DNA from: Mariniblastus sp964414815
Lineage (GTDB): Bacteria > Planctomycetota > Planctomycetia > Pirellulales > Pirellulaceae
Reading direction: 5' to 3'
Length of the DNA: 64,000 bases
NCBI GenBank assembly: GCA_964414815.1
Contig: CAYPXY010000001.1
Coordinates: 1 to 64,000 of the forward strand
Positions 47,436 through 56,246 of the stretch are shown here, piece after piece. A model generated the notes under the pieces. That model had not been told where the DNA came from and did not search any database. It saw nothing but the letters and a program-made list of their open reading frames with translations. The first letter of the stretch is position 1, and every line of letters starts with the position of its first letter. A program made the position numbers and the translations under genes.

Positions 47436-48718
47436 GGTTCATCATCCGTGCGAACCTGAGCATTGTAATGGGTCCAGTTCTGAATATACCACCGCGTCCA
47501 CTCTTGCTGGTCGAATCCATAATCCATCCCGGTAATTTTTTTCAGTGCCGTCCGGGAGGCTTCGCTATGAAGCTTTCTTTTTCCCTTGATCGGGGTGGAA
47601 GGAGGAGAAAAGCTCGTCCCCCCCGCGCCAGTACCAAAATTCATTCGATCGGCTCCTGGGTTTTCGATGACTTCAACTTCTCTTTCCAGTGCGGAGATCA
47701 GCATCGTGATTTGCTGGGTCGCGTTGAGTTCGCCGATCAAGTATGCCGCTCGATCGCGATGGCTTTTTGTATCGACGGTCAAGTAGCCCGAAATCACCGA
47801 GGCAACCACTTCCGGATCAAACGCGGGCTGGCACAGCAACGTGGCGGCTCGGTCCCGAATCGCGGCATCGCTATCCTGAACTGCGAGAAAGCCAAGTCCT
47901 ACCACCGAGTCGATGGTCGCAACATTGCCGAAGGCTTCCATGTAGTACCGCCGCAATCCACTTCGCTTGCCGGACTTCTCTTCTTTTTGCAACTGGTCCC
48001 GTAAAACGGCGACGGTTACATCATCCGTGATCTGACGAAGTTCAGCTTCAATCGTTTGCGCGCTCGTTCCGGCTTTGCCAGCCCGTCTGGTCCACAAATC
48101 CACGTCTGCGCGTCGCTGCTTTTTCAAGGCTTCGACTTCATCCAATTGAGCCTGAAACTGCGACGGAAGATTTGACTGCCAGGTTCGTCCGTCCCGTTTT
48201 CGATAGCCTCGCGAGTTGAAATAGACGGTCTCCATGACCCAGGTTCCATCGTCCAATTGTCGATAGCCGAGCCGTGTTCTCGCTTCCTTGTCATCCGGGC
48301 TTTGCTCGATGATTTTCTCCAGCAAGAACTGGCGCTCGTTCTTGAAGCGGCTGCGAAAATTGGGTTGCTGCTCCGTCCATTGATACAGTTTTCGCAGCGC
48401 CTCCACATCGTTCCCCGCCAGTGCCAACTCTCGTTCGAAATGAGCATCGGACGCGTCATACTGCCGAACCTTGTCGACTTGCCGGGACCGATCCAGCGAA
48501 ACCACTCCACCCGATTTCATGCGAACGACCAGGATCGTACGATTGCCCTCTTTTTTTTCCTCCAGAATACGTCCTTGAATCACCGTGCCGTTTTTCAGGA
48601 CAATCCGATCGACGGGATCTTCCAGGCTCAGCGGATTGCCAAAGCTCGAGTTCGATGAGCCGGACACAAATAGCATCAGTCCGCAGCATATCATCGTGCC
48701 GATCTGGAATCGTTTCAT
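47432..48718 (-). CDS. exported HEAT-like protein of unknown function
   Basis: A 428-residue protein with a signal peptide (about residues 8-27). An N-terminal region (DRIVLKNGTVIQGRILEEKK) resembles small SH3-like or Lsm-like beta-barrels seen in planctomycete exported proteins. It continues with helical repeats around 230-350 (IRDRAATLLCQPAFDPEVV, RDRAAYLIGELNATQQIT), suggestive of HEAT repeats. First gene of the DUF4254/EEP run. Function unknown. Confidence 0.75.
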   Translation of the reverse strand: MKRFQIGTMICCGLMLFVSGSSNSSFGNPLSLEDPVDRIVLKNGTVIQGRILEEKKEGNRTILVVRMKSGGVVSLDRSRQVDKVRQYDASDAHFERELALAGNDVEALRKLYQWTEQQPNFRSRFKNERQFLLEKIIEQSPDDKEARTRLGYRQLDDGTWVMETVYFNSRGYRKRDGRTWQSNLPSQFQAQLDEVEALKKQRRADVDLWTRRAGKAGTSAQTIEAELRQITDDVTVAVLRDQLQKEEKSGKRSGLRRYYMEAFGNVATIDSVVGLGFLAVQDSDAAIRDRAATLLCQPAFDPEVVASVISGYLTVDTKSHRDRAAYLIGELNATQQITMLISALEREVEVIENPGADRMNFGTGAGGTSFSPPSTPIKGKRKLHSEASRTALKKITGMDYGFDQQEWTRWYIQNWTHYNAQVRTDDEP

Positions 48719-48815
48719 GGCCGTTTGCCTGGGTTGAAATTATGATTTAAAATACGGAACCGCCTTATTCCATCATAAGCCCTGTCCGTACACCGGTCAA
48801 ACTCTTGTAAACCCT

Positions 48816-49841
48816 ATGGCCAGAATCAGTCAATCGCAATTGGCAAAGCTTTTCCGCCGGCTGGCAACCAGTTATTCGGCCGGGCTGGATATTCGCTCCA
48901 TTCTCGACAAGGAAACGGAAACCGGTAACACTACTTACCGTTATCATTCCAGGCAAATCGCGGATGCCGTGGCTGGGGGGGATTCGCTGGCCGAGGCCAT
49001 GGAGGAAACCGACGGCTACTTTCCCGAACTGGCGGTTTCCGTCATCCGGGCGGGGGAGCGCGGAGGACGACTTGAGGAGTCGTTTGCCAAGCTGGCCGAC
49101 CACTACCAGAATCTGGTCAGTTTTCGCAACCGGCTGCTGGCATCATTGGCGTGGCCCTTGTTTGAGCTGGGGATAGCGATTCTAGTGGTCGCACTGCTGA
49201 TGGGGCTGTGCGATTTTATTTTTCGTCAAGTAGACAAACCGCCCATCAATTGGTTGCTGATGGGCAGCACAACCGGCAACATCGTCGCTTATTTTGTGCT
49301 GATCGCCGGCCTGTTGACGGGGATCTGGCTGGTCATTCGTGGCACATCGCTCGGCTGGTTTGGTGATACTCCGATGAAGATCGCCAGGCGCATCCCGGTC
49401 ATTGGAAAAACGATTGAATATCTGGCCTTGTCGCGATTTGCCTGGACCCTGGCCGTCGCTGAGAATGCCGGGATGAGCCCCAATGAAATTGCGCAACTGG
49501 CACTGGATTCGACCGAGAATTACTACTATGTCCAGCACAAGCCGGACGTCGATCAGATGCTGACCGATGGAAAATCATTCTATCAAACCTTCAAATCAAC
49601 CGATGCATTTCCGCAGGAGCTGTTAAACTTCATCGACAACGGCGAAGTCGCCGGAGAGCTGGCGGAATCGATGGATCGTGCATCGGCCGAGTATCAGCGC
49701 CGCGCCGACGTGAATCTAAAAGTGATCGGCACGTTCGGTTTTGCGGCAACGATTTGTTTCGTCGCGGTATTGGTGCTGATCATTGTGATCTTTGCCATGT
49801 CGCAGTACCTCAATTTGCTCAACGATATGACACGGATATAG
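48816..49841 (+). CDS. type II secretion/type IV pilus GspF-like inner membrane protein
   Basis: The 341-residue protein resembles GspF/PilC, the polytopic platform protein of type II secretion and type IV pilus machines: two copies of the F domain (LFRRLATSYSAGLDIRSIL and the second around LSRFAWTLAVAENAGMSPN), each with membrane segments. There are no other secretion genes nearby, so it may work with pseudopilins encoded elsewhere, perhaps including DUF1559-type proteins. Confidence 0.85.
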   Translation: MARISQSQLAKLFRRLATSYSAGLDIRSILDKETETGNTTYRYHSRQIADAVAGGDSLAEAMEETDGYFPELAVSVIRAGERGGRLEESFAKLADHYQNLVSFRNRLLASLAWPLFELGIAILVVALLMGLCDFIFRQVDKPPINWLLMGSTTGNIVAYFVLIAGLLTGIWLVIRGTSLGWFGDTPMKIARRIPVIGKTIEYLALSRFAWTLAVAENAGMSPNEIAQLALDSTENYYYVQHKPDVDQMLTDGKSFYQTFKSTDAFPQELLNFIDNGEVAGELAESMDRASAEYQRRADVNLKVIGTFGFAATICFVAVLVLIIVIFAMSQYLNLLNDMTRI

Positions 49842-49842
49842 T

Positions 49843-50676
49843 ATGTCTAAATCCAAATCAGCTTTCAACAACGAATCGCTCCATTTCACCGTCGAACCGG
49901 GACAAAAGGTTGACTTGGCAAACATTCCTTCCAAGGTCAATCATCCCGACTTCAACAAGCCATCCGCTGAAACGCAGATTGCGAACAATGTGGCCGTCAT
50001 GGCCGAACTAGCAAGGCGGCTTTATGCCGAGAACCAGCGTTCAGTCCTGCTGTTGTTGCAAGGCATGGATACTTCGGGCAAGGATGGAACGATTCGGACC
50101 GTGATGCAGGGTATTAATCCTACCAGCTGCCAAGTCGTTTCATTTAAAAAGCCAAGTTTGGAAGAGCTGGAGCATGATTTTCTGTGGCGTGTCCACAAGC
50201 GAGTCCCGCAGAAGGGAAACATCGGCATTTTCAACCGCTCGCACTATGAAGACGTGCTGATCGTGCGGGTTCATTCTCTGGTGCCTGAATCGGTCTGGAG
50301 CCAGCGTTACGATCGGATCAACGATTTCGAGAAGCTGTTGACGACTTGCGGCACCGTGGTCATCAAGTGTTTTCTGCACATCAGCAAGGAGACTCAGCGC
50401 GAGCGGTTACAGGCTCGCATCGACGATGAAGCCGATCACTGGAAGTTCAACATTGGCGACCTGGCGGAACGAAAACGGTGGGACGAGTATCAGCAGGCTT
50501 ATGAAGTGGCGCTGAAGAAATGTTCAACACCGCATGCGCCATGGCATATCATCCCGTCGGATCGAAAATGGTATCGCAATCTGGCGGTCAGTCAGTTACT
50601 GAGAAAGACGCTGGAAGAACTGAACCCTCAATTCCCTCCGCCGGAAGCTGATTTGGAAGGTTTGGTCGTGGAGTAG
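49843..50676 (+). CDS. polyphosphate kinase 2 (PPK2) family protein
   Basis: PPK2 enzymes use polyphosphate to phosphorylate nucleoside mono- or diphosphates. The 277-residue single-domain protein has a Walker A-like GMDTSGKDG (about residues 68-76), FNRSHYEDVLIVRVH and the lid-type RLQARIDDE region with its Arg residues. It starts one base after the GspF-like gene stop. Which nucleotide it prefers is not evident. Confidence 0.92.
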   Translation: MSKSKSAFNNESLHFTVEPGQKVDLANIPSKVNHPDFNKPSAETQIANNVAVMAELARRLYAENQRSVLLLLQGMDTSGKDGTIRTVMQGINPTSCQVVSFKKPSLEELEHDFLWRVHKRVPQKGNIGIFNRSHYEDVLIVRVHSLVPESVWSQRYDRINDFEKLLTTCGTVVIKCFLHISKETQRERLQARIDDEADHWKFNIGDLAERKRWDEYQQAYEVALKKCSTPHAPWHIIPSDRKWYRNLAVSQLLRKTLEELNPQFPPPEADLEGLVVE

Positions 50677-50697
50677 GTCGCAAGCTTCAGTACTTCA

Positions 50698-50783
50698 ACG
50701 CCTCCCCCAGACCTGTTCCGGGGGGACGATGACTGACTGGCTACAGAACACCTCTGACGAAAATTACGCCTCCCCCAGACCTG
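50698..50783 (+). repeat. 18-bp direct repeat pair
   Basis: ACGCCTCCCCCAGACCTG occurs at 50698-50715 and again at 50766-50783. The first copy is followed by TTCCGGGGGG, able to pair with its CCCCC to form a short stem that may mark the end of the PPK2 transcript; no T-run follows. Confidence 0.7.
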
Positions 50784-50870
50784 CTCCCGTCTTCCTAATC
50801 TTCCCCCCCTAATCTTCCTATCGATACAATGAATGGCAACATAATTAAATAAAAATTACTGAATTTACAA

Positions 50871-50898
50871 TTGACATGTCGATATTAAATGTTAATTT
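50871..50898 (+). promoter_or_regulatory. candidate promoter of the glutamine synthetase gene
   Basis: TTGACA (50871-50876) followed after 16 bases by TAATTT (50893-50898), in a markedly AT-rich leader. A clear AAGGA ribosome binding site (50949-50953) precedes the ATG at 50959. Confidence 0.5.
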
Positions 50899-50958
50899 TA
50901 TAAAAATAATGCCAATGAAGGTAAAATTTAATAAAAACAATCACTGAAAAGGACTGGA

Positions 50959-52401
50959 ATGACTCAATCGCTTCGAAACTTCCTTGAAATTCCCTACGAC
51001 GAACTTGAAAAACTGAATCTGGAAGCCAAAGACAGGTTTCTCAAGGGCGATCCGGATGATTCCTCACAAATTCGCGAACACTATCTGGCTTATCTCGAAA
51101 ACGAGTCCCGCATCAAGGCAATCACCGTCTGTTTCTCCAACCTGGAAGGCCGACTGCACATGCTCGACTACGACAAAAAGTTCATTCTCGAATCGTACGA
51201 CAACTTGACCTTTGACGGATCTTCTGTTAGGGGGTTCACAGAAGTTCATGAGTCCGACCTGCGGCTTGAAATCGACTGGGCCAGCCTGCGTTGGATGCCC
51301 AGCGATATTTTCGGATCGGGAAAAGTCATCGTCTTTGGCATTGTCAGAACTCGCGATGGCAATACCCATCCCTCCGATTTCCGCGGTCGGCTGCGGGAGT
51401 ACCGAGCAGAGCTGGCCAAGCAGGATTTGCTGGCCAATGTGGCGGTGGAGTGTGAAGGGTTTCTGTTTCAAGGCACCAGCGCTGAGCAACGATTCCGAGC
51501 CAGGGACGGATTCTCATTGATGTCGGGAGGCGGTTACTATCATTCGCTGCCCAAGGATCCGCTGCGGCAGTTCATCGACGCCTTTGCTGAGGCTCAGCGT
51601 GCACTGGGGTTCGAGAACGAAAAAGACCACCCTGAAGTGGCTCCCGCACAATTCGAACTGAACTACAAATACACCGATGCATTGCTGGCGGCGGACCAAA
51701 TCCAGCTTTATAAACTGGTCGCACGTCAGATTGCCAACAGCATGGACGCCACGGCAAGCTTTCTGCCCAAGCCCATCGCAGGAGTCAATGGCAGCGGCAT
51801 GCACACCAATGTTTCCATCAGCCAGAAAGGCAAGAATCTGTTCTACGAACGGGACGGCGAAGAGGGTTTGTCTGCGTTTGCCTGGAAGTTCATCGACCGG
51901 CTGCTGTTGAGCGCCAACGACCTCTGTCTGCTGCTCAACCCCAGCGTCAATGCGTATCGACGGCTCGATCCGAACTTTGAAGCACCGAACCAGATCAAAT
52001 CTTCGGCGGTGGACCGTACCTCCATGGTGCGGGTGCCGCTGGGGAACGAAAAATCAGCTCGGATCGAGGTCCGAACGGTGGCTCCCGACGTCAATCCCTA
52101 CCTGGTGTTTTATTCGATCCTCCAAACCGGCCTCAACGGCCCGGTGGACGAAAGCACGGCCAACGAAAACCGGCGAACCCGAACCCGCTTGTTGCCCGGG
52201 AATATCTACGATGCGATCCGGCATTTCCGGGGCAGCGAATGGACCAAGCAATTGATGACCGAATCCGTACGCGAGAAGTACGCGGAGCTGAAAACGATGG
52301 TCGCCCACCGCTGTGCCAGGGATTTGGGAACGCTGGTGAAGACCCACGAAGTCATCTTCCACCACGAAGTCACCAATCAGTTGCTGTGGAACAAATTCTG
52401 A
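50959..52401 (+). CDS. glnA: glutamine synthetase
   Basis: A type I/II-like glutamine synthetase of 480 residues that makes glutamine from glutamate, ammonia and ATP. It has the beta-grasp FDGSSVRGFTEVHESDL and the catalytic block NGSGMHTNVSIS. The region around NPSVNAYRRLDPNFEAPNQI lines the active site. The E. coli-type adenylylation site (near the C-terminus) is not recognisable, so regulation probably differs. It is the likely main nitrogen-assimilation enzyme here. Confidence 0.93.
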   Translation: MTQSLRNFLEIPYDELEKLNLEAKDRFLKGDPDDSSQIREHYLAYLENESRIKAITVCFSNLEGRLHMLDYDKKFILESYDNLTFDGSSVRGFTEVHESDLRLEIDWASLRWMPSDIFGSGKVIVFGIVRTRDGNTHPSDFRGRLREYRAELAKQDLLANVAVECEGFLFQGTSAEQRFRARDGFSLMSGGGYYHSLPKDPLRQFIDAFAEAQRALGFENEKDHPEVAPAQFELNYKYTDALLAADQIQLYKLVARQIANSMDATASFLPKPIAGVNGSGMHTNVSISQKGKNLFYERDGEEGLSAFAWKFIDRLLLSANDLCLLLNPSVNAYRRLDPNFEAPNQIKSSAVDRTSMVRVPLGNEKSARIEVRTVAPDVNPYLVFYSILQTGLNGPVDESTANENRRTRTRLLPGNIYDAIRHFRGSEWTKQLMTESVREKYAELKTMVAHRCARDLGTLVKTHEVIFHHEVTNQLLWNKF

Positions 52402-52491
52402 TCTTTTTTTGAAAATTTTCCATTGGAGTGACCTGATGTGTCACAGCGCTGGCTGAAAATACCTTTAACCATCAGGAAAAGGAGATTTCAA

Positions 52492-52734
52492 GTGAGTGCC
52501 ATTCATCAAGCCATGCTTCATTCGGACGATTGGGTTGTCGAGTTCACCTATCGCGATGCCAAGGGCAATCGCACACGGCGAACCGTCAGCCCAATTCGTT
52601 TTTTGCCCAACGGCCGTTTTCTGGGGCTGTGCCTTTGCCGGGAAGAGCCGCGACAGTTTTATCTGGATCGCTGTGAGGATATTACGATCAGCAAGGCGAA
52701 CGATTGCCTGATGCCGGTCCCCATTGAGACATGA
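52492..52734 (+). CDS. small WYL-like protein
   Basis: An 80-residue protein starting with GTG, preceded by a strong AAGGAG at ideal spacing; an upstream in-frame GTG at 52438 lacks one. The sequence FTYRDAKGNRTRRTVSPIRF and the following CREEPRQFYLDRCEDI resemble the WYL ligand-binding domain normally found at the C-terminus of transcription regulators, here without a DNA-binding part. Directly downstream of glnA, it may sense or modulate nitrogen signals. Confidence 0.65.
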   Translation: MSAIHQAMLHSDDWVVEFTYRDAKGNRTRRTVSPIRFLPNGRFLGLCLCREEPRQFYLDRCEDITISKANDCLMPVPIET

Positions 52735-52811
52735 GAGGGCGGGGCCAAGGTGGAAGCGGTGCGAATGCCAAAAGGAAGTGCGAATACCGCAAGTTTAAGT
52801 AGTGGAATTAC

Positions 52812-52837
52812 TCCCCACCGAATGAATTCGACGGGGA
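52812..52837. repeat. short palindromic repeat, second copy
   Basis: TCCCCACCGAATGAATTCGA followed by CGGGGA, similar to 23786-23810 in the GNAT leader. Confidence 0.6.
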
Positions 52838-52972
52838 ACGAAAAGACGGAATTCCATTTGCAGCCGCTCAGTCATCAATGATGAGTTACGGCATTCCACC
52901 ACATGGAGACCTCGCCCCGTGCAACCGCTTGGCGGCGCGGTAAAGCGAAAACTTAAGCCGTATTGGGAGTAG

Positions 52973-52999
52973 TCCCTCGCTTACGCTTCGGGTTATGAT
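52973..52999. repeat. single arm of the 64-bp palindrome family
   Basis: TCCCTCGCTTACGCTTCGGG followed by TTATGAT matches one arm of 14091-14154 with one substitution; the opposite arm is absent. It lies just upstream of the rhomboid gene. Confidence 0.7.
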
Positions 53000-53049
53000 G
53001 AACCTACGGAATTTATTTCAGTACATTTCATCAACACCCGTTCCAAAAA

Positions 53050-53823
53050 ATGCTTTTCCCTATCAGCGACGACGACCGGCAAATCAATGGGCCTGTGTTC
53101 GTGACCTACATTCTGCTGGTCATCAATATTGGGGTGTTCCTTTATCAGTTGAGCAATCCTGATTTTACTTATGGCTGGAGCATGATTCCCCGCGAGATTA
53201 CGACGGGCCAGGACATCATCGGAACGATGGACTTGGAGCTACCCAGCGGCGAGCGGGTGCAACTGCCCCAAACGCCTGGCCCGCCAGTGATCTATCTGAC
53301 GTTGCTGACCTCCATGTTCATGCACGGAGGAGTCGCGCACATCGTTGGCAACATGCTGTACTTGTATATTTTCGGCGACAATGTGGAGCACCGTTTTGGG
53401 CATCTTCCATTTCTGATTTTTTATCTGATTGCAGGGCTGGCCGGCAGTCTGGCTCAGATTGCACTCAACCCGAACGGATTGATTCCCAACCTGGGAGCTT
53501 CTGGAGCGATCGCAGGCGTCATGGGAGCGTACCTGGTTTTATTTCCTCGCAATCGGGTCAATGTGATTTTTCTTTATACCATTGTCTCCATGCCGGCGAT
53601 CCTGGTGTTGGGCGTCTGGATTGTCGGGCAAATGTTCAGCACTTATGGCTCCATTGCGACCGTCAGCACCGAAACCGGTGGAGTTGCTTACGCGGCTCAC
53701 GTGGCCGGATTTCTGTCGGGCGTGATGGCTGCGGTTATCTGGCGTACGACCATCAAGTCGGAACCCGATTCCCTATTGCGACGTCAATATGATCGCGACC
53801 CTGCCGTACATCGGTTGTGGTAG
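53050..53823 (+). CDS. rhomboid-family intramembrane serine protease
   Basis: The 257-residue membrane protease has about six or seven membrane segments. Its catalytic Ser151 is in NLGASGAIAGVMG and the His217 in AHVAGFLSG, a Ser/His dyad of rhomboids; HGGVAHIVGNMLYL is the conserved second helix. The substrate, probably a membrane or exported protein, is unknown. It is followed after 103 bases by a VWA protein in the same direction. Confidence 0.93.
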   Translation: MLFPISDDDRQINGPVFVTYILLVINIGVFLYQLSNPDFTYGWSMIPREITTGQDIIGTMDLELPSGERVQLPQTPGPPVIYLTLLTSMFMHGGVAHIVGNMLYLYIFGDNVEHRFGHLPFLIFYLIAGLAGSLAQIALNPNGLIPNLGASGAIAGVMGAYLVLFPRNRVNVIFLYTIVSMPAILVLGVWIVGQMFSTYGSIATVSTETGGVAYAAHVAGFLSGVMAAVIWRTTIKSEPDSLLRRQYDRDPAVHRLW

Positions 53824-53926
53824 AAAACAGGCCTGCATTCCATTGCAGCAAGAGACAAAAAGTTCGATAATGGATCGATCACCGATAACCACGAACGGGC
53901 AAGCGACCACGAATCCCTGACAAACC

Positions 53927-54877
53927 ATGGTCAACCGAAGCACACGACATTCGGCGACTTCATTTCTAGTGTCGCTGTGTACTCACTTGTTCCTGTTATT
54001 GCTGGTTTCGAGCGTTTGGTTTGCAGGAAATCGCCAGGTCGGCATCCGTTTCCAAAGTGGACATCTTGAAGATTCCCGACTCGATGACGATATCACGGTG
54101 AACATCGAACTGCCCGTGGATGAATCCGTGCTGCTGACAGGCGTCGAGCAACTGGATGAATTCGTCCTCGAGGATTCACAGCTTGCCGTCTTCAACGAGT
54201 TCGACGTGACACCGACCGTTCTCGATCCGCTGGATTCGTTCTCGGCGATTCAACGGGTAGAAATAGATAGCGATTTAAAGAATTCCAAAGGAACTCGTCG
54301 GGGGGCGGGATCCCGCGCTGGTTCTGGTTCAAGCTTCTTCGGCCTTCCGACCCACGGCGACCGAATTGTGTACCTGATCGACATGTCGCCCAGCATGGGA
54401 GTGGGCAAGTATCAAACGCGTTATGCCCGTGCGGTCAATGAAGTACTGGAATCGACTCGACAACTTCGGGCCGATCAAACGTTCTTCGTGATTCTGTTTT
54501 CGTTCCAGACCGTCGAGATTTACATCGATGGAAAGGAACCCTTTTGTTTTGCGACGGACGAAAACAACGAACGGTTGGCAAATAAACTGAAGTCCGTCCG
54601 CTTGCAGCCCGGTACCGATCCGCGACAAGCATTAGTTCGGGCGCTCGAGGAAAATCCAACTTGCATTTTCCTGCTTTCGGACGGAGAGTTTAACGGTGAG
54701 ATCAACCGAAATGGCCGGTTTGGCCGGAGAGATGCTCTCGATGTGATCAAAATGTTCAATCGCCACCACTGTCCGATCAATACCATCGGGCTTGAAGACC
54801 GCAGCAACCAGAAGATCCTGACCCGAATCGCTGAAATTTCCGGCGGCGAGTACGCGTTTATTCCAGCGGACAATTAA
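53927..54877 (+). CDS. membrane-anchored VWA-domain protein
   Basis: A 316-residue protein with one N-terminal membrane or signal segment (about 14-35), an acidic linker and a von Willebrand A domain. The metal-binding MIDAS motif DxSxS is present as LIDMSPSM and further acidic residues in LLSDGEFNG complete the site. VWA domains mediate protein binding; the outer-face role is unknown. It converges with the AnmK-like gene, separated by only two bases. Confidence 0.85.
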   Translation: MVNRSTRHSATSFLVSLCTHLFLLLLVSSVWFAGNRQVGIRFQSGHLEDSRLDDDITVNIELPVDESVLLTGVEQLDEFVLEDSQLAVFNEFDVTPTVLDPLDSFSAIQRVEIDSDLKNSKGTRRGAGSRAGSGSSFFGLPTHGDRIVYLIDMSPSMGVGKYQTRYARAVNEVLESTRQLRADQTFFVILFSFQTVEIYIDGKEPFCFATDENNERLANKLKSVRLQPGTDPRQALVRALEENPTCIFLLSDGEFNGEINRNGRFGRRDALDVIKMFNRHHCPINTIGLEDRSNQKILTRIAEISGGEYAFIPADN

Positions 54878-54879
54878 CC

Positions 54880-56082
54880 TCAAACGGCATCGCGCAATTT
54901 CATGGCGGCGGGTTTGAAATCGGCCATCATGCGAATCAGTTGCCGCCAATTGGAGGGTCGCCCTGGCGAGAGGCGCCCCAGGATTCGCTGGCTCTCAGCA
55001 CCGGTCAGCCAGGGAACGTTGGCCGGCATCTGATCGATGTGCATCAGTCCCAGGATCGCGGCAACCACTGAATCCACTGCATCCGGTGAGACTCCCAGGT
55101 TCGAAAAGTCGGAACATGTGACTTCTGAACTTACTTCACCATTTTGGATGCGCGAACTCTGCAATTCATGCACATCGATCCGTTTTGGGTGAGCCGTGTT
55201 GTAGATCAATTCGATGTTGCGGCGATGGCTGTACTCCGAAACGATCTCTCGTAGCAACGTTGCCAAGGCCGGTGCCAATTGATCAGAACGAAGCGACTCG
55301 ATGGAGGTTGGATTGGGCGGTGACTTCGAGTGAAGATCGAAGCAAGTGCCTGAAATCGGCACTGTGGTTCGATGGAATCCGTTTCCGTTCCACTGCCAGT
55401 GCCCGATCAAGGGCAGCTCGGCATCCAGACCGTCCGATGGAGGCAGCCGCCATAAATGGACTTGGTCTCGAATGTCCAGAATGATTCGCTCGACATTCGA
55501 AACACAAGGTTGTCGATCCGCTGCGAGCAACCATAAGGGCAGGGCAGGGAGCCATTTGCCGTTCCCGTTGACCGCCAGATCCGCCGCCGGAAAATGGTCG
55601 ATGACACTGACGCCGCAAAGCTCTGCCAGACGAGTCGCATCGCAAAACGACAAATATCTTTGGCGGCCGTCAAAGTCGCTGGCCCAAATTCCAGGATCCA
55701 GAACCGAAACCGCCATCAAGCGATCGACATATTTACCGGCTTCGATTTTGATTCGCTCGACACAGTTCGACTGAACTTCTGCCAGATCCGCAATCACGGA
55801 GGTATAGCTTCCCATCTCTCGATGGCTGACGTTTACCAGTTCGTTGCATGCTTTGCAGAGCGAAGCCGTAATCGGGGTTTCCACCTCGACACAGTGTTTC
55901 ACTCGGATAAACTTGCCTCGTCCCGACGATACGACCAACACTCCGCGAACCTGATCAAAGGCGTCCGAAATCGAAATACCGGCGATCAGTCGATGCGTTC
56001 GATGGTCGAGCGCATGATCGATTTTGTCGGGGGCCTCGAAACGAAGCCGACGCCGCCAGATGGCAGGGATCGGAATGATCAT
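54880..56082 (-). CDS. AnmK-like (anhydro-N-acetylmuramate kinase-like) protein, probably degenerate
   Basis: The 400-residue protein shows scattered similarity to AnmK, which phosphorylates and opens anhydro-MurNAc in cell-wall recycling: AADLAVNGNGKWLPALP resembles the substrate-binding block, and NVPWLTGAESQRILGRLSPG the C-terminal block. But the N-terminal GTSxDG motif is replaced by GISISDAFD, and no FDTGPGN-type phosphate loop is visible. It may be a pseudo-kinase or a new ASKHA-fold member. It is divergent from fhcB across a 164-base gap, which suggests they could share regulation. Confidence 0.6.
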   Translation of the reverse strand: MIIPIPAIWRRRLRFEAPDKIDHALDHRTHRLIAGISISDAFDQVRGVLVVSSGRGKFIRVKHCVEVETPITASLCKACNELVNVSHREMGSYTSVIADLAEVQSNCVERIKIEAGKYVDRLMAVSVLDPGIWASDFDGRQRYLSFCDATRLAELCGVSVIDHFPAADLAVNGNGKWLPALPLWLLAADRQPCVSNVERIILDIRDQVHLWRLPPSDGLDAELPLIGHWQWNGNGFHRTTVPISGTCFDLHSKSPPNPTSIESLRSDQLAPALATLLREIVSEYSHRRNIELIYNTAHPKRIDVHELQSSRIQNGEVSSEVTCSDFSNLGVSPDAVDSVVAAILGLMHIDQMPANVPWLTGAESQRILGRLSPGRPSNWRQLIRMMADFKPAAMKLRDAV

Positions 56083-56246
56083 GAATGTGTCATGGCAGGA
56101 TAAGAATACGGGTCACTACCCTTTGTATCGGCATCCAGGCAGTGTTAGATTGGATCGATCAGGAAAGGCGTGGCAAGCTAGCGAGCGACGCGATAGCAAC
56201 TCCAATCCAGCAGGCTCATCAACCCCATCATCATCAGCCACTCAAA

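Larger units (their letters stand above)
52735..53049. other. intergenic region with repeats
   Basis: About 315 bases between the WYL-like gene and the rhomboid gene. It contains a near-palindrome (52812-52837) and one arm of the 64-bp palindrome family (52973-52999). No gene or RNA was recognised. Confidence 0.55.
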
